A stretch of 64,000 nucleotides of DNA, from positions 36,001 to 100,000 of the forward strand of contig JAXRKP010000179.1 in NCBI GenBank assembly GCA_037039925.1. The letters run 5' to 3'. Both the position numbers and the translations under genes were made by a program. The notes under the pieces are model-generated. The model worked only from the letters and a program-made list of their open reading frames with translations. It did no database searches and was not told where the DNA came from. This document shows, piece after piece, positions 21,187-61,729 of this stretch. The DNA is from Doris montereyensis (Eukaryota; Mollusca; Gastropoda; Nudibranchia; Dorididae). Positions within the stretch are counted from its first letter, which is position 1; every line of letters begins with the position of its first letter.

Positions 21187-21351
21187 CAGCAGCAGCAGTA
21201 GCAGCAGCAGTAGTAGTAGTAGTAGTAGTAGCAGTAGTAAGAAGTAGTAGTTGACTGTAGGAATAGTAGTAGTCGTAGTCGTAGTCGTAGTAGTAGTAGC
21301 AGTAGTAATAGTAGCAGTAGCAGCAGCAGCAGCAGTAGTAGCAGTAGCAGT

Positions 21352-21383
<32 letters not shown>

Positions 21384-21525
21384 TCGTAGTAGTAGCAGTA
21401 TGAGGAGGAAGAGGAACAGAAGCAGCAGTAGTAGTGATTATTGGAGGAGGAGGAAGAGGAACCGCAGTAGCAGCAGCTGCAGCAGTTGTAGTAGTAGCAG
21501 TAGTAGTAGCAGCAGCAGCAGTAGC

Positions 21526-21557
<32 letters not shown>

Positions 21558-21592
21558 TAGTAGTAGCAGCAGTATGAGCAGGAGTAGTAGCA

Positions 21593-21650
<58 letters not shown>

Positions 21651-21782
21651 CAGTAGTAGTAGTAGTAGCAGTAGTAGCAGCAGCAAAGCAGCAGCAGTAG
21701 TAGTAGTGAAAAAAACAGTAACAGCAGCAGTAAAAGTAGTGACCATGGTAGTATCAGCAGCAGTAGCAGCAGCAGCAGTAGT

Positions 21783-21823
<41 letters not shown>

Positions 21824-21863
21824 CAGTAGTAGCAGCAGTTGCAGCAGTAATAGTAGTAGCAGT

Positions 21864-21937
<74 letters not shown>

Positions 21938-22020
21938 CAGCAGCAGCAGTAGTAGTAGTAGTAGCAGTTTTAGTAGTGGTAGTAGTACATGTAGTAACAA
22001 CAGCAGCAGCAGCAGCAGTA
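20958..22020 (+). repeat. AGC/AGT microsatellite, right block
   Basis: Starts as GCT/ACT triplets (20958-21055), then switches to AGC/AGT triplets to 22020 with short GAGGAGG and GAA interruptions. About 1.06 kb. No gene is supported despite long open frames on both strands. Confidence 0.95.
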
Positions 22021-22299
22021 ATACATACAGTACGAGGAGGGGGAGAAGGGGAGGCAGAAGAGGTGGTGATAGTTTTGTTTGTAGCAGTTAATGTTATTTT
22101 TCTTGATGAAGCCACAGTGGCACTGTGATCAGATGACATAATTCCGTGTTTTCACCTTTTATTTCCATTGGGATAACATAGGCTGACACCTTTGAAAAAC
22201 TGCACTTTGAAGAAGAAGCTGTGTTTGCAAAAGTAATTTATTATACAAGTATTCTTTCATAAAAGGTATCATATTTATTTCTTTGAATCATCTGGACAA

Positions 22300-22457
22300 C
22301 TGTTTGTGCCTTCGAAAATAATGTGATACAAGTTAGTTATTGCAGTCCGAGTCTCCATTTCAGACAGAGAAATCTGTCTTGACGTGAGAATTTGAACCTG
22401 AACAGGTTTTTAACAATCACGTTTGTATTCTGAACCTCATGTAGATAAAGATGTCAT
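22300..22457. repeat. direct repeat D, right copy
   Basis: Second copy of 19942-20111. It includes the same start-codon region on minus but lacks TT near 22368 and about 12 bp of AGAAAAATATC-like sequence. It is not followed by the rest of the exon. Confidence 0.9.
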
Positions 22458-22500
22458 AAGTAGTAGACTACATAAAGAGCGTTTCCTGGTAAGTTGTATG

Positions 22501-22518
22501 CCCCCCCCCCCCCCCCCC
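22501..22518. repeat. poly-C tract
   Basis: About 18 C residues directly before the 46-bp minisatellite. Confidence 0.9.
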
Positions 22519-22570
22519 TCCCTATACAAGTAAATCAGGAGCAGGATTTTTCTAGGCGTACGGCATTCTG

Positions 22571-23267
22571 TGGTAATTTGCCATTGCTTTCAACACCTTT
22601 GCCTAATGGCATAATGTGGTAGTTTGCCATTGTTTTCCACACCTTTGCTTTATGGCATAATGTGGTAGTTTGCCATTGCTTTCCACACCTTTGCTTTATG
22701 GCATAATGTGGTAGTTTGCCATTGCTTTCCACACCTTCGCTTTATGGCATAATGTGGTAGTTTGCCATTGCTTTCCACACCTTCGCTTTATGGCATAATG
22801 TGGTAGTTTGCCATTTTCCACACCTTTGCTTTATGGCATAATGTGGTAGTTTGCCATTGCCTCTTCACACCTTTGCTTTATGGCATAATGTGGTAGTTTG
22901 CCATTGCCTCTCCACACCTTTGCTTTATGGCATAATATGGTAGTTTGCCATTGCCTCTTCACACCTTTGCTTTATGGCATAATGTGGTAGTTTGCCATTG
23001 CTTTCTACACCTTTGTTTTATGGCATAATGTGGTTGTTTGCCATTGCTTTCCACACCTTCGCATTATGGCATAATGTGGTAGTTTGCCATTGCCTCTTCC
23101 CACCTTTGCTTTATGGTATAATGTGGTAGTTTGCCATTGCCTCTTCCCACCTTTGATTTATGGTATAATGTGGTAGTTTGCCATTGCCTCTTCCCACCTT
23201 TGCTTTATGGTATAATGTGGTAGTTTGCCATTGCTTTCCATACCATTTGCTTTATGGCATAATATGG
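22571..23267 (+). repeat. 46-bp minisatellite, 15 copies
   Basis: Units of 43-48 bp read TGGTAGTTTGCCATTG, then a CTTTCC or CCTCTTCC variant, CACACCTTTGC, then TTTATGGCATAATG. I count 15 units. Variants cluster: copies 12-14 share TGGTATAATG and CCTCTTCCC, and copies 4-5 share CACCTTCGC. This indicates growth by local duplication. Confidence 0.95.
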
Positions 23268-23626
23268 CAGACCTAGCCATCCATTTCACTGCTGGGTCAA
23301 TAGGAAGGCCAGAAAAACTTGCCTGGAAGCTCTATGGTTTGAGCTACCAGCATTTCTCCTATTACAGGTAACCTTTCATAAAATGTATGATGAACAGCCA
23401 AGTAGGTAATGAAAGGACATGAAGTAATATTGAGCTTAATCTGGTACTACCAAAAATATTTCTTGGTGTGTTGAAGATTAAAGTTAAGTCATGAAAAATG
23501 AAAAACTAAAATGAAAAACTAATTAAGGAATTTTCCCCCTCACAATAAATGTTCAACCAATCCTAGATATCCCATTTGCCATGACATGTTAGTTTTCCGG
23601 ATACAAGAAGACAAACCTAGGTTTCC

Positions 23627-23674
<48 letters not shown>

Positions 23675-24125
23675 GTAATAATGCACACTTATATTGCGCC
23701 AACATCTCATATGTAGAGCTCTGAGCGCTTATCAGAAAGAAAATTATAATATCATTTACTCTCACTACACACACACGACACAGAAAAATGCAAAAACGGG
23801 CTTAAAATTACATTGTTAAATGATACTATCTAACCAGACAATGAAATTTTGAAATGAATGTCTTCAAGCGCTTCTTGAAAACATCCAGAGATGGCGATAA
23901 TTTCATGTCAGTGGGAAGATCATTCCACACCCTGGGACCGAAATGTTAGAAGCTGTGTACACCAGCTTTTGAGCGGTAGCGGTATGTTAAGCTGAAGGAC
24001 GTTCTTCATTGACCTTAGTGGTCTGCATGGCTCGTGAAGAGACAGCAAATCGTTGATATACACTGGTGTCACACCGTTGAGAGATTTATATACAATGGAT
24101 GTTTTCCTCGCAGCAAACAATGTCC
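23627..24125 (-). mobile_element. LINE 3' end with ATT tail
   Basis: Minus reads SIVYKSLNGVTPVYINDLL and, in another frame, KKRLKTF. The 3' non-coding end contains GCGCTCAGAGCTCTACAT and GGCGCAATATAAGTGTGCAT, then (ATT)n at 23627-23680. That ending is typical of CR1/L2-type LINEs. 5' truncated. Confidence 0.75.
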
Positions 24126-27100
24126 TTTTGCTTCCTATAAAATGAAAAGCTAGCTATTACTGTAGACATTTCCACGAACATTGATAGGCAAAACTTGAGA
24201 TTGTGTCTACAATGATCATGTTCTTCAAATTAAACCAGGTGTTTGTATTTCAATTATGAGTTGGTTTCAAATTCTGATGTTATCATTACCGATTAACTTT
24301 TAAATCCCCCAGTAACCTGAAACATGAAGAATTTATGCATTTCTTTCTACCATAATGAGATTTTTTTTAAAAGATCTGGCAAATGCTGTTGCAGAGGATA
24401 TTCTTCTCACTAGAGCCAATTTAAGCTTTAATGAGCTGGCACAGTTAGTCAGGAAAAGTCATTGTTTATATATAAATATATATATCAATTCTTGGTGTAT
24501 TTCATAAGTATCCCATTTTGCAGCATTCCATTGAAAATATTTTAAAAAAACTGTAGCTTGTTACGCCTACATCATCTACCATGAATGTTGATTTCAGTGT
24601 TTTTTTATGTACTTTGCACTTAGTAGATTTAGTCTCAGTTGGCTCAAATGTTCTACACAAATGATATGCCATGAGCACAAAGAACCCTAGGGGCAAAAAG
24701 GGGAGGGGGTTAATATGCTTGTTTTATTTAATATGTTTTCTAGCTTATCTGTAAATAAGACTGGCTACATCCAGTTGAACTCGTATCATCATCTAAAGGA
24801 ACAGTAAACAGAAGCTATGGACTTGAGTTTGATAAAGTCTCAGTCTCAGGCAAATATCACACATATTCACCACCCTTACAAGTAAAATGGAATAAAGCAA
24901 AATCAATGCAACATAAATGACCACTTTCCTAAAAATTTCAGTTCTTGGCTTCCTGTGGTTTCTATGAGTTTCATAATACAGCTACAATCGCGCAGTATTT
25001 CATTCCACTTCATTAAAGACGTGAAGATACGACTCATTCATGCAAAATTCACTCAACTTGGTGTAATAACAGAAAAATAATTTCAAAAGTTTCTTTTGTT
25101 GTAACACCTAGTTTATTACAAAATTAAGCTTTTGTGGGGGAGGAGGGGGAGGGGGAGATTTTCAGAAAAATTCAACATTATACTTAAACGTCTGATACAA
25201 GAGGAGAAATAAAATATTCATCATTCTGAAAAGAGTCATGTCAACAAGATATAAGATGCAAAACAAAAGTGTGTAATAGGAAATAAAGATTTAAATATAC
25301 GAAGTTATCATTAAACAGAAATATCTTTTAATCTAGATCACTGGTATTGATATTCACAATACTCAGATCTTTAATCCCTTACAAACATGACATCCCATAA
25401 AGGGGGAAAATAACATTCAAGACAGACTTGCCTCTATCATACTTTGACAAATTCATAAATTACTTTTTAATCCAATAAGCAGCTGACATGCCTGATCAAT
25501 ATTTTGATTAAGAAGTTCATGGATTTATTACTTAAAGAGAAAAAAAGGAGAGGGGAAAAAAAAGAAAAAGACAAACAAAAAAAGATAACATTGTTAACTT
25601 TCACCTCTGACAGCAATGTAAAACAAATATTAGAAAAAAGTATGTCTTCAGATGTGTCAAACATTTGAAAGGATCTACCAGTGTCTGCATTTATCAAGTT
25701 ATCTTGTGAATATCAGTGCATTACAGCCAACAAAATCATCAAAGTTAAATATCAAAAAGACAAAAAGCTTCTGAATTCTTGGAAAGAAGATCGTAACTGT
25801 GTTCTCCTGATGATGTGACTTGATAAAAACAAGTGTGACATGAGCAAAATATGTATAGTTATTGCAAGAAACAGTAGGCTAGAGGTTATCAGTCTTACAA
25901 TTTTTTTTCTCCTAGTCTTAATCAAATACATGCATGTGTGTAACAAACTTTAAAACTCTTGGAAATTGAATAAGTACACAGCCTATGACTTGGTAGTGAC
26001 CTAGACCAGTGCCTCTCAACTATCTGATGTTGCAGTTTTATTTTTCAAAACAAACATAGTACTCATAGTAAAAAACTGGCCAGATTCTTAATCTCCAAGT
26101 TACGGCCGACAGTGGCTCGCATACTGGTGATAATATGCATACCACAATTTGAATAGTACTGGTGATCTAGACCATGGTCTTGCCTTACATTACTTACAAT
26201 TACAACTATCTGGTTTGATTTTCTGCATTTGCTGATTGCATATACATGCAATAGAAAATGTCTTCAATAATATGAGTTACATTACTTTTAATCATTATGA
26301 AATGTAGAAGCAAAATAAATAGCAATTGACTGTTTATAGATTTGTCTGGTCTGACAGATGATGGGGAAATGTGGTGGTTCATAGATGAAGCTCATGAAGA
26401 GGAAATCATAACAGGTTTCACCACATCCACATTTCATGTTCATCAGAGCACCTAAGTATTTTCCAACTCACCAACTCAAATGTATGAGAAGCATATGTAG
26501 CAAATTTTGTGGGATAAAACTTTTATCTTTGACACTTATGGAAATACATTCCTTTTAATCAACTTATGACAGTTGCAGGGAAGGCACAAAAATGATAAAA
26601 TCTTGTTACACTAGAAACTGTAACGGTTCTCAGAAATGCTTGGTGGAATGCACAAAGACTGATAAAAAAAAATTACTCATCACTTGAAACAGAGAGATCT
26701 TTTAGTCCCTAATGTTTCTATAGATCTACCTGAATCAATGTAATCTTACAGTACTGCAGATAGAATCTAGACCTATGTGGATTTCAAGCTGTGTCATTTG
26801 GTCGGTCCTGATTATTATTTCTTTTAAAATCCTTTTTCCAGTGCACTGTTGTGAATCTGATCTTGATTATCGTAAATACAAATTTATGAAAATTTAGCTT
26901 GTTCTGTTGGACTGTCTGGAACAGCAATGGGAGTGGCGGAGGTGGTTAAAAATAGACTTAAATGGACACTGAAAGGAATCTAGTTTTTGAACTAATAATT
27001 TCTTTTTTTAGCTTTTGAAAGGACAATCACTCATAAATCGACTTGAAACTTTGAAAAAGTTGATCGAGAACACTGCATCAAGACATAAAGGGATTTTTCA

Positions 27101-27597
27101 AACCCCTACAGAGATCTGTAGGCATCGGCAAAACAATGAGCATGGGATACAAGCACAATAAAGGCTCCCCGAAGTGCTTTTACTATATAAGATTCAATAA
27201 TCTATATTTGTCTGTCCATCCATGTCTGTCTATCTGTTAGCCCATCCATCTGTCTATCTCTGTCTGTCTGTCTGCCTGTCTTTCTATCTGTCTCTCTCTA
27301 AAGTCTAATATATTACAAAAGATGACTTTATCTTTAAAATCATCTCTAAATTAAGAATACCAATATAAAAGTATTCATCAATGAAACAATTTGTCTGCAT
27401 TGATGACCTCCACCAAATGTAAACATATAGATATCAAACCACAATGTCTCAATGAGCTTACATTTCAACACAACAAAGCATAAAAAGCTAGCATGAAATA
27501 ATGATGAAATATGATTTTGAAGAAAATGTACAGTCCTTATAGTCCAGCCCACAACATAATAATGTGTATTTATGAATAACTAACAGAGGATGATGGG
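24126..27597. other. intergenic between the HEAT-repeat gene and ENKD1
   Basis: Mostly unique AT-rich DNA. Small features: a GGGGGAGGAGGGGGAGGGGG run near 25135-25156, TCTG/TCTA simple repeats at about 27212-27300, and an isolated coding-like stretch at 24373-24459 (see findings). I support no gene here. Confidence 0.45.
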
Positions 27598-40378
<12,781 letters not shown>

Positions 40379-41445
40379 CTGAAATAAAATAACAAATAAA
40401 ATTCATAAAGGAATATCATCAACACAAATTTATTGCTATGTCCAAGTAAATCTATGAGTTTTCACCAACCCTTCATTGTTTAGTGGAACAAGCATACTCT
40501 CTCAATAACCTCTTTGTTTTCTGTTTACAATATAATGGGGAAAATCAAAGCAAGTAATCAGTACATTAGAAGTACACCGTACGCTCTGCACTCAAATGCC
40601 TGAAACATCAAGGATATATATATAACTGATTGACTATACAGTATGATATTGCTTTCTTTTCCCTCTGTAAGCCTACTAATTTCAAAAGGAAAAGTAACTA
40701 GGACAATACACCCCCTGCATATGTTTTGTATATTGAAGAATAATATAAAACAAGAATCTAGATCTAGGTATAGTTCTAGATAAGAAATGAATGAGTGAAA
40801 TGTAGAGTCAAATAGAGTGAACATATGAATGATACATATATAGATTTAGAGTGGTGTAATGTCAGTACAGGTATAGCATCAGTATGGCTTGTCAGTTCAG
40901 TTTGATGTGTCTGTTACTAATTCTCTTTATTTCAACACATGAATTCTCTTTAATTATAATAAAAATTCTCATTTCAATAAAAAAAAAGAAAAAGTTCTGT
41001 ATCTATATACATTATTGCATACTCCAAAGTATATCAAACGTTAGCTAATTACTATGTAAGTGTTGAGGCTCTTAATTTGTAGCTTTTTCATATCTATAAT
41101 TTGACAAAGCGGCCTTGAACTGTTCATTTGTCAGGGACATAACGATCCACTTTGGCAAAGAATTCCAGTCAAAGATAGTTAGTGGGACGAGAATGAGTTC
41201 TTGTAAGAGTTGGTGTTGTGTGTTGCATCATATATCTAATGGCCATCTAGTTTTGGTGTTCCTGGTTGTTCGTTGTTTTTTTTCATACAATAACTAACAA
41301 GAATCTGTTGTGATCATATTTTATCTTCTAGCAGACTCTATAGTAATGGTCATACTGCTGGTTGAATCTACCGGTAACAAAACTGATGCTACAGCTGCCG
41401 TATAATAAGGGAAATATGAGGCATAAACCAATCAAAACGCATAGT
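40379..41445. other. no gene recognised
   Basis: AT-rich DNA upstream of the tentative ENKD1 exon. It contains AGATCTAG-type motifs at about 40756-40765. Confidence 0.35.
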
Positions 41446-42162
41446 TTATGGCAGGTTTCACAAAATGGTCCATCCCCATTTTCCTCTTTTGTCAAAATTT
41501 ACATTTTATATTTCTTACAAGTGTTATATACCATGTTAAATCTTAGAACCTGAGGATTCCAGATATATGACTTTAAGAGAAAGCAAAGAACTGTGAGGCA
41601 AGTAAATAAGCTTTTAAAAGTCATGGTTTTTCAGTCAAGGGGCATAACTGTGAAAATTCTAGGTCTAGAAAATGCCAGTGACGTATTATTATGCGGCACT
41701 GCACGGGTCCGTCGACCGAGTTTTTCCTGGCGTTTATTTAGGGACGCAACGCTTGGGCATCTGGTTTGGAGAGTTTCCTGACTTTTCCTTAGTTCTCAAT
41801 AAGATGTGAAGTCTGTTTGTGTTTCCCGGCACCTCGGACGTGGAGTCCACGGCCGATGCCTTACCGTTGATCAGATAACTTATGCGTTCAGGATTGTGTG
41901 GATGGATGAAAACCGATGCCTTTTTTGCAAAATTCTGTGATTGTACGCCATTATACTTTCCTTATTACGTGTTACGGATTTATCGTGTGTGTCATTCTGT
42001 TAAAACCGGTAAACTTCACGACTTATATAACGAGTGAGGATGTGATACATAATAGGCCGATATTGGCCAATAGGGAGAGAGAGGGGGAGGGAGGGAGAGA
42101 AAGAGAGAGGGAGGAAAAGAGATAGGAGGAAGGGAGGGAGGAGGGAGGGAGAGAGAGAGAGA

Positions 42163-42257
<95 letters not shown>

Positions 42258-43536
42258 GAAAGAAAGGTACCAGCAACAAAACCCTAACCAAAAAGAAAGC
42301 GCATTTGCCGACAATGGTCCTTTTTTCCCCGTACGTGCCCGCCCTAGTCCCATCATCACTCCACACCCCCCCCGGACTATCTACAGTCACATAGAGCACC
42401 CCACTAGATTAGCGCATACTTGTGTCTTTATCGATCGATAATTGCTTCGCGGAATACTTGAACCTGTGCTATTAGTATTATTTTCTCTCTCTCTTGTTTA
42501 AATGCGTTTTAATAATATTGTATTGTTATGCGAAGAAGACAGTGTGCATAGTGGAGACATAGAGTCACTATCGTTGTACTGGACTTTTAAACCTCCCATA
42601 TTGCCAATTATCTCGTCTTTATTTATTAGAACGTAATAAATCATGAAAGCCTATTGATTGCCGGACTTTTTACATAAGTTTCACTTACGATAAGCCAAAG
42701 CAAGTTTTGCTAATGCAACCGAATCTAACCTGAACAGTCTCCAAATCTAACCTGATCAGTCTCCTTTCTGATGAACGCTCATCGTCTACATTTTTGTCCG
42801 TGTGTCAGTGGGCGTTCATAAGGAGACAGAGAAAGAAAAAATATTTGCAAAGCCGACCGGACAATTCAAATACAAAAATTTCAAATTTCTTTATAGTCTT
42901 ACACAAGATGAACGACAAAATAGCTCAACACGATATTACCGTTATTAGATCCCAGATCGGAAAAAAAATGCATGTCCGACTGTAAGGTCACACAAACCGC
43001 TAGTTGTCTCATGATATTCTAACTATCATTTTTTGAGTCTTTTACAGGATAAATGGTCGTAGGATTACATTTTTTTCACTCCATAAAACGGCAATTCTAC
43101 GTAATTTTCAAACGTTTTTTTCAGGTCTTGTTCATTTGTAGACCACAATTGTTACATAATAAAGGAAATCTAAACCCTGCCTCACGTGATCATTGCAAAA
43201 GATTTTTTTTTAATTTAGACCTGGCCAAATTTTCTTTGAACAATCCTCTTCATATAGAATTGAAGAAAACAGAATAAAAGGTCGCTGACCTCACGTACCT
43301 TAAGGTGAAAAAGGACTTATTAAAAAGAGAGAAATGCCAGCGGTCTCAATTCCTGACGTTTGCATCCAAAAAATATTCACAAGCAGATTTTGCAATCTTA
43401 TGTTTTTTATGACTGCGATGTCAAAGCTATACATGGACGAAATGTTAAGAAGATTCATCAATTAGACTTTGAGAAAGATTAATTGCAGAGTTCAAGTTAT
43501 CGACATTGGATCCCATTTTTGCGAAACCTGCCTTAT
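41446..43536 (+). mobile_element. TIR element T1, copy A (full length), TTAT target duplication
   Basis: TTAT at 41446-41449 and 43533-43536 flank a 2,083-bp unit. Its 5' end GGCAGGTTTCACAAAATGG is inverted at the 3' end as GGCAGGTTTCGCAAAAATGG. No transposase is readable, so it is non-autonomous. It contains a purine-rich microsatellite and about 1 kb absent from copies B and C. The 4-bp duplication and GGCAGG ends do not let me assign a superfamily. Confidence 0.8.
42061..42253 (+). repeat. GA-rich microsatellite inside T1 copy A
   Basis: GGGAGAGAGAGGGGGAGGGAGG-like irregular repeats passing into pure (AG)n from about 42149 to 42251. Confidence 0.95.
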
Positions 43537-43680
43537 ACAATTGGATAATATATAGATCTATTACAAGACAGACTATTTTCAAATAAATTTTAATGTCATA
43601 GGATAAATTATTGACACAAAAAAGTTTCCTTTCTGTACCTGATGTCTAATTCCAGTCTTTAGTGACTACTTTAGGCAATC

Positions 43681-44456
43681 TTATGGCAGGTTTCACAAAA
43701 ACGAGACCCAATGATAACTTGAACTCTTCAATTAATCTTTCTCAAAGTCTTATTGATGAATCTTCTTAACATTTGGTCCATGTATAGCTTTGACATCGCA
43801 GATGTAAAAAACATAATATTGTAAAATTTGCTTTCAATTTGTGTGTTTTGTGAATATTTTTTGGGTGCTAACGTCAGCAATTGAGACTGATGGCATTTCC
43901 TTCTTTTAAATAAGAATGGTACACACGATAAACTCGTAACATATAATAGGGATAGTATAAAGGCGCACAATCACAGAATTTTACAACAAACGGGACAAAA
44001 AAGCATCGGCTTTCATCCATCCACTCGATCCGGAACGCGCAAAGTTATCTGATCAACGATAAGGCACCGGCTGTGGACTCCACATCCAAGGTGTCAGGAA
44101 ACACAAACACAGATTTCACATCTTATTGAGAACTAGGGAAAAGTCAGGAAACTCTCCAAACCAGATGCCCAAGCGTTACATCACTAAATAAACACCAGGA
44201 AACCTTGGTCGACAGACCCGTGCAGTTCGCGAAACATTACGTCACTGGTATTGGACCTAGAATTTTCACAGTTATGCCCTTGACTGAAAACCACGACTTT
44301 TAAAAGCTAATTTACTCGCCTCACAGTCCTTTGCTACCTCTTAAAGTCATATATCTGGAATCCTCAGGTTCTAAGCTTTAACATGGTATATAACACTTGT
44401 AAGAAATATAACATGTACATTTTGACAAAAAGAGGGAAATGGGGATTTTATGAAAT
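43681..44456 (-). mobile_element. TIR element T1, copy B (inverted, internally deleted)
   Basis: Starts after TTAT at 43685 with GGCAGGTTTCACAAAAACG, the distal T1 terminus. 43685-43910 is the complement of 43310-43532, and 43985-44456 is the complement of about 41450-41935. The middle 1.3 kb of copy A, including the GA repeat, is absent. The outer end near 44456 has decayed. Confidence 0.8.
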
Positions 44457-45347
44457 ATTAACATTACAATTACACCAGTCTATATCTAGTGAAACAAAAG
44501 TTCAAATGAGTCCACCACCTACACCGACTACATGATTGACGGGGGAAGGGGTAAAGAAAATACTAGTGTACATAGATAACTGTATTCTAGATCTAAGATA
44601 ATCTGATGACAATCACAACTTGTCTAAAACCAAAAACAGAGACTTGTCTGAACAAATCTCGACCCATCTTGAATCTAGATCTACAGTCATCTTTAAAGGT
44701 TTTAGAACCTGGACAATTGTAAGATATAAAACACAAATAGAATAAAACTGCCTTACGAGTAAAATAACAAAATATTGTTCTGGTATAACTTGGGATCAGG
44801 ACACAACCGAGACGGCGATACTGCTTGCCAACCACAAACAAATTTAAGAGCCATGTTGGGTTTTTTCAATCTCATGTTCTCACGTCAAAAAAAAAAATGA
44901 AAAGACAATGATTATTATATTTTTTTACAGTTAGCATTCATTAATTTTTTAAATTTTGAATTCAAATCAGGTATTTGTCTCTATTTATTTGGGTAGGAAA
45001 AAGAACTTTGACACATCATAAACATCGTCTTTCTACGAGACTTAGGTTTGCTTATGGTGTCATGACGACGGCAACTTCCGCTGTTGTTAAACTTGTGAAA
45101 GAATAATTGTTTTTTGTGATAATTATTACGTTATAAATTGTGGACAATGGAACCCTTGTATGCAAAATAAATTATGTGAAGTGATATAATGTTTTCTTTT
45201 CTAGCTCAGCTGTCTATTTCATCATGTAGACTGTCTGGGTGATCTTTGATTTACGTAAACGCCAGTTACTTAGCCTAAACTGTTTATTGACTTAAATCTT
45301 ATCTTTCCTATCTCGGCAAAATAAAGTGGTACAACACATAAGAAACA
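44457..45347. promoter_or_regulatory. region upstream of C2orf81, possible shared promoter with ENKD1
   Basis: Non-coding stretch in front of the C2orf81 start codon at 45348. ENKD1 runs away from it on the other strand, so it may serve both genes. I see no TATA box or certain factor site; this is inferred from gene orientation, and the true ENKD1 5' exon is not located. Confidence 0.35.
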
Positions 45348-59958
<14,611 letters not shown>

Positions 59959-61700
59959 GAGCAGTGTTTGCATATTTTGTTGTTGTAGATACTATTATAT
60001 TTATACAAAAATCGCTGTCCTAGACACTCTGAGATCACCGCCATGGTGGATGGGGTTTACTTCAAAGAAACAAACTTTCCTAGACAAGGACGTCTATCAA
60101 AAACTCAGTTTCTTTTTCTGAAATATGAAAAATGAACATCGTGGTCTTTTTTTTTTTAGTATGACATGGCTTTTTTATGTTAGATGATATTTCTAGTACA
60201 GGAATATGATTTAAAGCTTTGTCTTTGAGTTGGATGGAAAAGAGTTTAAAATATTTCATCATGACAATAACACAACAACAAAATAAAAATGAATCTTGAA
60301 TCTACTCTTCTTTTCCATTTATATGACATTGCATATGTTTTGAACGACCTCATGATTTATATGTGAATCACAAAATACATAAATATCTGCAATTGCTCCA
60401 GGATGCAATTTGTCAGAGCTTAATGGCTATCAATATGATAGGTGGAGCTAATGATTGTACATATGCACATTATGATTGATGGTTTTATTGTGTGTAAATG
60501 AACCCCTAATTTGTATATATAAACTTTTTTTTTATAATTGAAAGGAGGTAATGTTCTAGATTAATTTTCTCAGAGAGAGTTGGAAAGGGGGGGGATTTTT
60601 TTTCTCACAGTGTTTTTTTCACGTTTTGTATTTTGCATTTATTTATTTTGAAGGGGGAGAAAGCGTGTAAGAGGAATGTGGGTTTGTTTGGGAAGGAGGT
60701 GTTACCTGATTTGCTTGGATATTTTAAGGATGGGGGATAGTATAGTATTTTAAAATGCATGTCGGTTTGTAATTTGTTTGGGGGAGGTTTTTCTGAAGGG
60801 GCAGGGGGGGGGGGGGGGAGTAGGTGATGTTTGGTCGGGATGGGGAGTTGGAAGAAAGTTACTGTCCTAGCTTGTCTTTGTGTATATGTCTCTCGGTTTT
60901 GGGTATTAGAACAAAAAAAGGGCGGTGGGGGGGGTGATGGGGAGGTTGATTTTCTTCTAATCTTAGGAGAATACGTGTCTGCTTTTTTTGGCTTTATGCG
61001 TTTAGAGGCATCTATTCAAGTATGTCGTTCATTACTACTGTCTTGCTCTTGAATATTTCATGATTACCATCAAACTGTCTTTATTAAAGTATTTAATATT
61101 TTTCCCAGCACAGTTTAAAAAATCAAGGGATAAAGTTTTCATTGAATTTTGTAAACCATTTTCAAAAAATTTGTTTAAATTTGTTTCCTTAAGAAAAGAG
61201 ATACAATGATATAACCATTTGTTTGATATCGCGTACCTTTATTCGATGTCAGAAACTGTGTTAAGATCAAGAATAAAAATCATGAAGGAATTACAATGTA
61301 GATTTTGTTCTTGGTGTTTGTGTGTTTTTATGTATTCCTGATTTTCCTTTTTCATTTTAAAAAGTATGCATTCAGCACACACAAAAATCCAAATTATTAA
61401 AGCTACAAAGACTCAGGTCTAGTGGCTGTAGAATCTTACGTTCTATTAAATTTGTCAAAAATAAAGTTTTAATATTTAAAACATTAAGTTCATTAAGAAT
61501 GTTTAGTTTAACCTTCCAAACTAGCTTTTAAAAACTGTATGCATTACATTTTAAAATAAAATCTCTTACCAGAGTCACAATTGATTACAATAATGAGCAT
61601 TTGAAAGAAAAGAACAAAATAGTCAAAAACATGTAGAAAAAAAAAGATAGATTGTTGTAGTTTAGTTTGAGGATCAATGCAAAAAATGATAGATATTGAT
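59959..61700 (+). other. C2orf81 3' UTR and downstream DNA
   Basis: Non-coding. AATAAA-type poly(A) signals occur at about 60281 and 61269. G-runs lie at about 60587-60594, 60806-60818 and 60924-60932. Confidence 0.45.
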
Positions 61701-61729
61701 TGATAGTAATGAAGAAATATACAGAAAAC

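Noticed and set aside
20329..22130. Long open frames coding poly-Ser, poly-Leu, poly-Ala and poly-Cys on both strands
   Set aside because: They are by-products of the AGT/AGC triplet repeat. Every frame is open, and there are no splice sites or non-repeat domains.
22571..23267. Regular 46-bp repeats that might suggest a CRISPR array
   Set aside because: Units are contiguous with no unique spacers, in an animal genome. It is a minisatellite.
45060..45080. Possible RFX X-box (complement GTTGCCGTCGTCATGAC) between ENKD1 and C2orf81
   Set aside because: Only the left half fits the X-box consensus; the right half does not, so I do not call a site.
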